Positions 24,538-36,500 of a DNA stretch of 40,188 nucleotides are shown here, in pieces. A program made the position numbers and the translations under genes. The DNA is taken from positions 1 through 40,188 of IMG/VR virus record IMGVR_UViG_3300035196_000052; one strand, written 5' to 3'. Every line of letters starts with the position of its first letter. Within the stretch, counting starts at the first letter, position 1. Origin of the DNA: a virus. The notes beneath the pieces are model-generated. The model saw only the letters and a list, made by a program, of their open reading frames with translations. It was not told the origin of the DNA and made no database searches.

Positions 24538-27500
24538 ATGAATGAAGAACAAATTTTAGCTTTACAAGCTAATGGTTACACATATACTGGTGGAGGAATT
24601 ATTGACTCTGAAGGTGTTTACCAATCCTCTGTTGAGGTTCTTGGTGTTACTTATGATTCTATTGCTACTGAAGATGAATACAACTTACTTCAAGAAGAAG
24701 AGACTGAGTATGCAGTGAATGAGCAGGCTAGAGAAGCTGAATTAAAAGCTGAACAAGATAGTTTATTAGCTTATGAGAAAGAGCCAATGGCTAACACTAT
24801 AGACCATGTGCGACCAGAGACTTATGACCAATACATGCAAAACAAAGTTGCCAACAATGAGCCTGGAGCTTATGAAGACAAGGAAGACTTTGTAGAGCAA
24901 TTAGAAAGTAAAGCTCTGGTAGAAGAGGTAGAAAAAAACTTAGAGACTGGAGAAGCTATATACACTAAAGCTGTGTTTACAGGGGTAGGAAAAGACCCAA
25001 TGTTCCAAGACAAAGGTATTAACTATGATGTACTGGATAAAATTGTTCCCTTAGAAAAAAGATTAGCTGAGATTGAAAGTATAGATGAGGATGTAGATAC
25101 TAGAGTTGCAAGATATAACAAAGAGAATCAAGTAAAATTAGATAGTAATGCTTGGTATAATCCTGAAAATGTCTTATTACACTTTGACAATTTTATGGGT
25201 TCCATCTTTGCTGCCCTGTCTCCTGATGGAGCTTCAATGGACAACAAGGAATTAAAAAAAGAGTATATAAAAACTACTGAGGAAAGAGATAATGTTCTTA
25301 AACCAGAAATTGAAAAAATAAGTCAAATTATTAAAGATGGTGAACTTGATTTCTACGACAAGGATTACGAAAAAAATTATAATGCTAGTTCTCTAGTGAG
25401 TAGAGAAGATGCAGGGATTAACAATTATATGAGAAGACAACTTCAATCTAAAGTAGACGAGTTAGATGCTTATGTAAATGATGATAATGTCTATAACCTT
25501 TTAGGAGAAGAGTTCTTAACTGACATTGCCACTTTTGGAATAAGAGATGCACATGATTCAGTTAAATACAGAAAATATTTGGTTGATAAATTAGAAAGTG
25601 GAGAAGAAAGAACTGAAGCTGAAACAAGAGCTTTAGAGAATATGGCTAGAATAGACTTACTTAATGGTCTTAATGTAGAACAAAATACATTATACAATTT
25701 AACCTATGGTGCAGGACATTCTGTATCCTTCTTAGGTGGGGGTGTATTTGGTAGAGCTGCTGGTAAAGGAGTTGCTAAAGCAGTAAGTGCTGCAGTAACT
25801 AAAGGAGTGTCTAAAGGTATAGCTGGAAAGATAACAGCTAAACTTGCAACTAAAGGTGGAGCTAGAAAGATAACAGCTAAACTTGCAACTAAAGGTGAAG
25901 TACAGGCAGTAAGAAAATCTACAGGAGATGCTGTGGGGTTACTTGCAGATGTAACGACACAAGCTACACTGCACACTTCCAACTTAGCTAACACTATTGA
26001 TAACCATAATGGTTCAGTACACTTTAATTTTGAAGGAGGTAAAGTGTCTATGCAAACTGACAGAATGCAGTACCAAGCAATGATTAATGATATTGAAAAG
26101 TATCAGGATGCTCTAGACAGAGGTTTAGGGACTCCAGAACAAAGAAAGGTAACTAAACATAATCTTGTTCAGATGAAGGAGATATTAAAAAACACTAAAG
26201 AACCACAAACATGGGCGGGGGCTGGGGCTAAAGCTTATACTGGAACTTGGGTTGAAGCAGTTTCAGAGGTAGCAACACTTGGTTTACTTAAAGGTATCCC
26301 AAATAATGTTGTTACTAGAAAGCTTACAGAAAACTTTAGAAAAACCCCAACTTGGAGTAAAGTTACTGCTAAATCAACTAAAGCTAAAACTATAATAGAT
26401 AAAATAAACAACCCTTTTCCAAAAACTATGGAAGCCCTTAATAACTTTTCAGGTAAAAGGATTGGAAAGCCAACCATTGGTGGAAACCTTGAGGAGGCTT
26501 TAGAGGAAGTTGTTGTTCAAGCTGTCCCTGTATGGGGAGAGACTGATGCTGAGGCATCTGCAAGAAAGAATGAATTACTTAATGGTAGTTTTTATTTTAA
26601 TGTATTGGCACAAGCTCCTATTCAAAAAATAATAATGAGCCCAGTAGGTAACTCTATTAGAGGGGCTAAGTACTTACAGAACAAATTAGGTTCTGATTAC
26701 AGACAAACTAAGAAGAACTTCGATAACTTGATGAAGGACTTACAGAAAGAAGGTATCACTAAAGAAGAGATAGATGGTATCATGATGGCTGCAGGGAGTG
26801 GAAACTTTAGTCAAACAGAGTATAAGAATAAGATTAAAGAACTTACTGACCAAGGTAAGCATGAAGAAGCTAATAAGATTAGAGAGAACAGAATATTCAA
26901 TGGTGTCTTCCAGGCTATGAAACATGGTAAAGGGAAGCAGTTTATATCTGCTCTTGAAGGGTCTTTAGCTAAGCAACAAGCTCCAACTACTATCCCAAGT
27001 GAGGAAGAGATGGCAACTATGAAAGCTACACAGAAAGCAATTGCAGAAGCAAAAGCAGTAATGTCTAGTGCTAAAGCTTCTGAAGGTCTTCCTAATCATG
27101 AGTATATACTTAACTTAGAATACAATAAAAGAAATCTTGAGTCTAATAAAACAGAACTAGAACAAAGAATAAGTGAGTTACAGGGAGAACCTGAGACTGA
27201 GCAAAGAGACCTTGATATCAAGTCTTACCAAGAGTCTTTACAAAAGACTGAGACTGGGTTAAGATTTTTAGATAAGAAAATAGGGGTTGAGAAATCTCCA
27301 GCTAAAGCTAAGAGATATCAGGATGAATCTACTATGATGAAATTTGCTCAAGAGCACATAGCTTCTAACAGTAAGGTAACTGTAGCTCAAGCTCTTAAAG
27401 ATAATTTTGGTAAGAGTGTGTCAAACCAATCTGTACAGAAAGTATTAAAACAAACTGAACGTCTACAAATACTAAAGACTTTCAAAGAAGAAATGGCTGC

Positions 27501-30500
27501 TAAGAAGGAAGCTGATAAACAAGTTGAGGTTACTCCTCCAACAGAGACAGCTCCTGCTGAAGTCACTACTCAAAACCCTTTTGGAGAAGGTAGTATAAGT
27601 GCTTCTCAGGACCAAGAGGTAGAAGATTTAGGAGAGGAGTTTAAAGAAATTGTTAGTGAAAACATGCAAGAGATTGAAACTTTTGTTCAAGATGAAATGG
27701 ATGGGGGTATGGATATCTTTATGCAAATGCCTGAAGATGAGATGGTTTCTACACTAAATGATGCAGATGCTGAGACTAATCCTCTTGTAAGTATAGGACA
27801 CAAGATGAAAGCTTTTGCTGAAGTGTTGAAAGAAACAACTGGTAGAGATGCTACATTTGAAGATTTCCTTATGGCAATTGGTGGAAAAGGTACTATACCT
27901 AACTACCAAGAGTACTTAACTTTGTTTGGTAATGCCTGGAGCAATGCTGGACTTGGTAAAGTAGATGTACAACAAAAATATAATAATGCAATAGCTATGG
28001 CTAACTCTCTTCAAGAGAAGTTAGACTTGGCAACTGTTGCTGTAACTGAGTCTATAGAGACCACTGAAAAATTAGAGAAAGAAGAAAAGGTCCTTGGACT
28101 AACTTCTACACCTTCTGAAACAGTGGTTGTAGATATCAATGGTATACCTGTAGTAGAACAAAACAGAGACGAGGTTTATGATGAAGTACATAAAGTAAAC
28201 TACTCTGCATTAGAGTTTGTTGAAGAAGAAGTTGTAGATGAGGAAACAGGAGAAACTTATATTCGTAGAAGTAATGCCCCAGTTCCACAAAGAAATAGTG
28301 ATTCTCCTACTAATGTTAACAATCTTGTTAATCCAAACAAAAACAACAAAGGAGACATATTAACTATTGGACAACCTACTGCTGAAGAGACTGGTAAGAC
28401 ATTTGTTTCAGTTAGAAATGAGAATGGTAAGACTGTTAAAAGGATTCCTTTCTCTGAATGGGTAGAGGAGAATAGACCTAAAACAGGTACTAATACCCAA
28501 TCTGAAATAAATAAACGAAGAAACGAAGAATTAGATGTTGAGTTAACTAAAAAAGCTAAAGATATACCTGTAAAAAAAGAATATTATACAGATGTTAATG
28601 GTAATGATGTTACAGTGACAACTTATAGAGCTGGGAATAAAGTAGCTGTGTTTACAAAAAGTGGAAACGTAGCATCTGAAAATGGGGATTTAGAAGGTTT
28701 TGTTGAAGAGGGGACTAAACCACATAACACAGAAACTGTTACAAGTAAACTAGAAAATAAAATAAACGCTAAGTATGATGCTGAAATAGCTAATTTAAGT
28801 GGTAGTATGTCTATTGAAGAGTTCTCTAAAACTGATGAATATATCAGTAAAGTACCTATGTACTATGTTGACAGTGAAGGTCAAAATGTAGGATGGGTTG
28901 CTGAGTCTGAATGGTTTAATGCTTCTACTGAAGGACAGAATGATGGTACTAAAATTAAAGTATCAAATTTATCCTCTCTTGAAAAGAAAGAAATTGAAGT
29001 TAAAAGACTGAGTGCTTTGAATCTAAGAAAAGAAATCCTTGCTGGAAACACTAAGGAGTTTGAAATATTATCTGATGGTACTTCATTTGTAAGATTAAAA
29101 ATACAAAAAGAAGAAGCTGATGGTACACCAATACCTCCAAAGAAATTAAATGAAGTAGCGAAGACTAGCCATGTGGCAGTGATGGGGACATCAGGTCTTA
29201 ACTTTGTTGATGGAGGAGTGAAGATTGATACTGGAGATATAATCAACTGGGGAGACAGTGATGCTGGGTTCTCAAAGAAAATTAAGCAAACTAGTAAAGA
29301 TGGTAAATCTGTTTCTTATGTTGTAGAGAATGCAGGGAAAGCTGTTTATATAGAACATGTATCTACTATAAATGGAGTTAAGAAGTACGTTGTTACACTT
29401 GCTTTAAGAAAGAATGAAGATAATAAGAACCAGGCTAGACAAGATGCTATTGAGACTGTAAGAATCTTAGCAGCAGCTAACACTATCCTAGTAAATGATA
29501 CTTTTAGTATAGGACCAAACAAGCAACCATTTATAGCAAAGGACAATCCTTATAGAATGACTAAGGAACAAGCACAACAAGTGCATGACCAAGTTAAGAA
29601 AGAGACAGGATTATCTTTGTCTACCTCATTAAGTGAGTTAGTTGAAGGATTAGTTTCTGTGAAGAAAGGTGCTGAAGAGACTGATGGTAAAGAAGTTAGA
29701 GGTTTACACATAGCTAAAATGGCTCATAGATGGAACAAAGATTCTGGAATGGCTGTTAATAGTGATAAGTATGTACAGAACACAACTTATGGTCCTCGTT
29801 CTCATCAAGGGGGTGTAGTAAGTATCTCTAAGACTGAGGATGGACAATTCAAAGTAGAGAAAATAGCAGACTCTTATGAAGAGTATTTGAAAGATACACT
29901 ATCAACCAACTTGATGGGATACAATGTAGGGACTGAAGAAAACCCAGTGTTTACACCAGCCCTTCAACAAGGAGTAAGAATAAAAGCAATCAAGAGTGAT
30001 AATCCAAAACCTCTAGTACAACAAGTACAAGAGTCTAAGACTGAACCTGTTGTAGCAGAAAAGATTGTAGAGATTAAAGAAGATGTAGTAGAAGCTGAAG
30101 TAATTGCAGAGGTATTAGATGGAAACACTGAGACCCTATCTGAAGCAGAAACAACCACAAGAAATGAGGCATTAGAAACTGCCACTGCTCTTATTAATAA
30201 GCTTGGAGGTACAATCAATCCTTTAGAAGAAACTGATGAGCTGGTAGTATCAGAGATGACCTCAACACAAAATGTGAAAGATGGTATCCTTGTTACCAAA
30301 GGTTTAACTGTAGAACAAGAGGAAGATATAATTGGGAGTATGAGTTCTGAGTTAGCTAATAAAGATGCTAACCCATTAACTATCCTTTCCAACTTAGAAA
30401 AAGACTTGAAAGAAGCTGCCAAAGAGATTGAGGCAAGCCTGGAGACATTAGAAAGTTTCAAAGGTAATCTTGCTGTAGAAAATGTTACTAGTAGCTTAGA

Positions 30501-33500
30501 GACTCTTAAAGAGCAGATTAAACAAGTAAGTAAAGATAAAGGTAAGTTATTAACTGAGGCTACTGAAAGAGGTAAAAGAGAAAACTTCGTAGTAGATGTT
30601 TATGAGGAAACTGAAGGAGAGTCTGTAAAAGACTACAGTAAAAAATCTAACGAAGAGAAGCCAGTTGATAAATTGGGGACTGCACTTAAAAGATTGTTTG
30701 CACAAGTAGAGACTGGAGAGACTGGATTCTTAGGAAGAAAGAAAATCACCCCATTCAAAAGTATGTATGACACTGTATTGCTGACTCTGTCTAGCTCTAT
30801 AGGGTCAACAACTGACTTTAAAGATATGATGAGAATACTTAAACAGTATGAGAAATCAAATTTCTGGGTGAGTTCTTTAGTTGAGAAATTAGAGAGCTCA
30901 GAAGAATCTGTTCAAAACTCTTTTGTTTATAACATGCATGCTCAAAAAGTATCAGCATACTTTTCAGGGTTCACTAATGATGGAACAACATTGAATGCTA
31001 CTCTGTATGAGAGTAATTCAAATTCTGCAGTTCGTGTAATCAAAAACAACTGGAAAGAAAATTTCAAAAGAAATAAAATAAATAAGAAAGGTGTTGTCAA
31101 TAAAGAAGAGATGACAAGACTTTATAATGAATACCTAAGTTGGGGAGCTTCTCCAGAGAAACAATCTCTAGAGACACTTCAAACTTGGTTGGGAGCATTT
31201 GGTATTAGAGTATCAGAAAGAGCTATGGAAGAGATGATGAAAGGTCAATTGGCTATAGTTAAGGATGGTATTGCTGAGAAGAAATCTTTAAAGCAATTAT
31301 TTGAAGACTCTGCAGGAGTATTCAACATCTTAAATAAATTCCTTATTGACAATAGAGGAGAGAATGATGCAGCTATAAACTTTTATGCTAAACCAAAGAC
31401 ACATCCATTTGAGAATATGCACTCAATCTTAGAGCAAGTAGCTTACTTAGAGGCTAAGAACAATAGTAGATATGCAAGTACTACTAGAAGGTCTGGTCAA
31501 AAAACAGTTACTGAAGTAGAGAATATGACATACTTCTATCAACAAATAAGAAAACTGAAGAACTCAGTGATGGCAAAGAACAGCTACCTTGGGAAACTAA
31601 GAGAGACTGCTTTTGCAAAGGATTCTTACATGTTGAGAATGTTGGCTGAAGACCCTGAATTCCTTGAAACTTTCGACCATGGATTAATGGACTTAATGTC
31701 ACTTAAAGATGTGTATAAAGATACTCCAATGTTTGCAGGTATTGATGAACTTAGTGAAGAAGATTACCAATTAGCTTTACGTATAGCTTATCAATCTAAA
31801 GGAAGAAAAGGTAAGTTGGATAAAGCATCTGGCTTTAAACTTCGTCCTCCGCACATGAACACATTAACAAACTCTGATAAAGGGAGAATGGTACTTATGA
31901 AAACATTTGTGTATGATTTCTATGCAAGTGACCAATCCTTCACACAAGATGCTGAAGGAAACTACATATTTACTGACCAAGTGAATGAGTTGATGTATGA
32001 TAACTATGTTATGCCAGAGCTTAGAAGAATGTATTCTTTTATTGCAGGAGGTAGAAACACTGATATCAAAGGGTATGCACAAGGAGCTGAGAGATTTAAT
32101 ATTTTCCCAGTACTGAATACAGTTAAGAATAAGAAGGGACAAACTATAAGAGATGCTATCATAGAGAAGGTTAAGGCTGGAATCAGTGAGGCAGATGCAA
32201 TGGAGGCTATCAAAAAAGAATTCAAAGAAGTTTCTACTAAAGAGGTTGAAAAGAATACATTTGCTGAAGCTCGTAAAGTATCTGATAACAGGTCAGTACC
32301 TAATGATGTTGACTTTATGGCAGCTAGAACAATTGGAACAGACCAAGAAAGAAACATGTTAGCTGAAGTAGATTTCATATTGAACTCTAAGTTAACCTCA
32401 ATGAACTATATGCAAATGGTTGCTGGTGACCCAGCAATGTATTATAATGCTGACCATAGTTCTGCAACATCTAATAATTTAGTAGAGGCTACAAAAGCTT
32501 CTGTTATAAGTGCAGTAAACATTGGTAAGAGAATGGCAGCTATGATTGCACCAGGAAAAAATCTTGCTAACTCTAAAGGAGACACATACTTACAAGTAAT
32601 GATGGAGGATGTGTATGGAGCTGCTGAGAACTTACTTGATATTGTAGGTTGGCACTATTCTCAGAAAGAGATTAATGCAACTCATGAAGAGTCTGGGTTT
32701 ACTTACAGAGACATGATTAAAAGAGTAGTGGAAGGAGATAATTCTTTTGAAGATATTCTTAAAGATAGATTTAGTAATATTGCTGACTTTATTGGTATTG
32801 AAAGTACTGATGCACAGGAATACAGTACAGTGAAAGAACATTTGTATGTATTAGAAAAACAAGGTCGAATACCTCAAGAAATATTAGATGCAATCCGTAC
32901 TAAGATAGATGCACAAAACAAATTTTATGCAGTAGAAGAAAATCAAGGAAAACCTATTCCTGCTGAACTGGCTCTATCTCAAGTAATTAACAGTGCTAAT
33001 AAATCTATTAATGGTTTAACTATGACTGAGATATTACTACAACCTTTAAAGCCTGTTTATACAGGGAGTATTTTAAAGGATGGAGTAAACAGAATGGTTT
33101 ATATTAAGTCCTCATCATTCCCTTTAATCCCTGAGTTAACAGCAGGTAGAAAGCTTGATGGACTAAGAGTTAAGATGGAAACACTAGAAAATCAAACTGG
33201 TAAAACAGTGAGAGCTTCTTACCAATCTGCTAATAAAGTAGGTGGTTTGACTGGGGATAAAACTTTCAGTGATATTGATGCTCCATTGTCTTTAGACAAT
33301 ACAATTGAATTAGACAGAGAGCATTTTAAAATCCAACAGGATGTACCAAACAAGTCTCAGAAGACTGGAGATGATACAGTATCAATGGGTACACAGATTT
33401 TCAAGTTACTTTTCGGAGATGGTATGACAGACCTTAAAGGGTTTATGTATCAAGGAGAAGAGTTGACAGGAGAGGAGATGAAAGAAAAATTCTTTGAAAC

Positions 33501-36500
33501 ATTCTCTGCAATGGTTAACATGAAGAAAGGGAAATTCTTAGATGCTTTAGGGTTAGATGAGAACATGGTTCCTATTGATGAGAAGAAATCTAAAGAGCTT
33601 GTACAACAGTTGATTTTAGCTGAAGCTGAAAGTAGAGGATTTTCTAAACAAGACTTAAAGTCTCTTGAGTTAGTAGGACCTAAAGACGAGTTCAGACTCC
33701 CTTTATGGGCAACTGGGAACAGTAATAAGTTTGAAGCAATGCTTAATGCTTTAATTACAAACAAAATATTCAAACAAAAGATTCCTGGTAACAAGTTTGT
33801 TACTGCATCTGAAGCTGGTTTTGAAGTAGCTGAAGATTACAAAGGGGTTAATAGAAGTAAGATTATACATATTGGAGATTTCAAAGGAGGGACATTAAAG
33901 AGTACCAAGAATGCTCAAGGGCAAATTATTAAAGCTGAAGTGCTTATGCCTTCTAGATTTAAACTTGGTGGGAAATTAATTGACATATTTGATGGATTCA
34001 ATGAGGCTACAGGACAAGGAGACTACATTACTTTAGTTGAAGGTACTTACCAACTTAGAGAAGAGATGTTTGATAAGGAAGTGTTAGAGCAGTTTGCTTT
34101 TAGAATTCCAACATCATCTCATGGACTAGGTTCTGCTATCAAAATAGTAGGATTCTTACCTCCTGAGTCTGGAGATTTAGTAGTGACACCTAAAGGTTTC
34201 ATTGCACAGATGGGACAGGATTTTGATATTGACAGTTTAACAGCTTACCAATACCACCACATTGTAAGACAAGATGGGAAGATTGAGAAGTTAACTGAAG
34301 AGAATTCTGATGCTTATATTGCTGAGAAAACTAATGAGATTGCTACACTACAGAGGTTAATTACCACTGAAGGAAAGTATGCTCCTGAGACTGCTAAGAT
34401 GATAGATGGTCTGGTACAAGGACTGTTAGGAGAAGATGAGGCAATGACATTTAACATTTACCCTCACACTGAGGCTGAGTTAAAAGATATGGTTGCTTTC
34501 TTAAAGTCACAAATTAAAGGAAGTTATGAACAAAAATTATTGGAGAACAAGTTTGTAGAGACTCACATTGCTGTGTTCTCTAATCCTGCAGCTCAAGACA
34601 AGATAAACAAAGCTTTATCTATGGCTTATGCTGAGGGACAGGCTGCTGATATCCAACAGTTAATTGATACAAATGCTGAGGAGTCAACTACATTTGACAT
34701 GTTGTCTCCAGAGTATCAACGAGTTAAGATGAACAATGGTTCTACTGGGTCTATTGCAATTGGTATCTATGCTAAAGGGGTAACTCTTCATAGTGGATTC
34801 CAACAAGCAATCAGTAAAGGTGGAGTACACTTAACTAGAATGGTAAATAAAACTAAGACTAGAGCATCTGTTGTGGTGGGTAATCTAGCATCTAATGGTA
34901 ACTTTGGTTCTAAGGCAACACTTGCTACAAGTAAAGCAGTTGCTTTCTTAGGAAGACCAATCTCAACAGTTCTCGATGAGAGAACTAATACAGCAACTGA
35001 TAATGAGAAAGCTCAGATTCTTGGTAAGACAGGATTAAATCACAAGAGTGCAATTGCAGTGGATAGTATGATGGCAATGTTAGGGTTTGACTCAGAGCAT
35101 GAAATCATTAAAGAAGAAGAGTATATAGAAGGAGAACCTTTCCACAGAAAGAAATCAATTAATGGTAAAACAGTATTCTACAAAGAGTACTCTATACCTT
35201 ACTTGTTACACTCTCAACCTATTGTAAAAGAGTTCTTTGCAATCTTAAATCAGAAAGAATCTATTTCTAGTCTTGAGTTCCCAGTGAACCCAAAGCAAGA
35301 AGCAATTGATGCTTTGATAGTTAAGTATGGTACAGCAGGGTCTGTAATACAAGGAGGAAGATATGGGCAGGAAGTTTCCAGAATGATGGGAGAAGATGTG
35401 ATAACTGTATTTGAGTCTACTCAGGACAACAAACAGTTCACAGGTAAGAGATTAGCTGGTAATGTTTCTTTAGGAGATAAGGCAGATAATGTACAACAGC
35501 TTGAAATCTTAGCTCTTTATGCTCAGTTAATGAGTGATGCTGAAGGGGTTAAGGAAGCAGGGCAGTTGGTAGATATGAACAACTTAGGAAAGTCTATGTG
35601 GGAATCAGCAACTAAAGAAGATGATTTCAGAGAGTACTTTTCAAACACAGATGAGAATTCAAACCTGGATGGGGTTGAGTTACTAGTGGGAGATATAGTG
35701 TATGATGGAGAAACTATAGAAGAGGGAGAGACTTACATTGACTTAGGTAAAGGAGTATATCTAATACCTAGAACCAACCAAGGTATAATGGTAGGTACTG
35801 CTTTATCATTAAGTACAAATTTATTTAATGGTTTATTCCCTGCTAAGAGTGTGTATCTAAACAAGATAATGTCTAAAATACTAGCTAGTAGTAAGGTAAA
35901 TATTAATAATTCTTTTGCTTTGATTAAAGCTAAAGAGCACATGTTCCAAGAGATGAAGAGATATATCACTACTTCTCAGATGTTAGGTTTGTTTAACACC
36001 AATGCAAAAGAGGTTAGAGAAACCCTTTTCACTGATGTTGAAGGACATAACACATCTTTAAGTACATACATTGACCATTTATATTCTGATGATAGTGCAG
36101 AGTTTAGTAAAGGAGTAGAGAAGGTAAGAGGGAATTTATTCTTAAACTTACTTAACTTTCAATATGGGGAAGATGGGAAACCTTCTTTAATCACATTCAA
36201 CAACCAAGAATCTTTCGAGGCTAACCAAGAGGCTATCTTCACAGCATTCAAGGCATTGATTGCAGAGGATATATCTTTACCTAGAATTAACAGAAATGGA
36301 GAAACAGAATTCTACTCTACAAGATTGCTAGCACAAGAGCTGATTGCATATTCTTATGCTTCTGGAGGTATAGTACAGGGAGCTTTACAGTTCCACAAAT
36401 TTTTACCAATAGAGTATTTAGATGATATGACTGCAAACATCTCTACAGGGGACAATATGACAGCCAGTGGGGTTCTTAGACAGTTTAATAGTTTAATGAA

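Noticed and set aside
29964-30461. Antisense ORFs of 60-165 codons, the longest here
   Set aside because: All lie wholly opposite strong forward coding regions, have low-complexity Ser/Leu/Thr-rich translations and no known motif.
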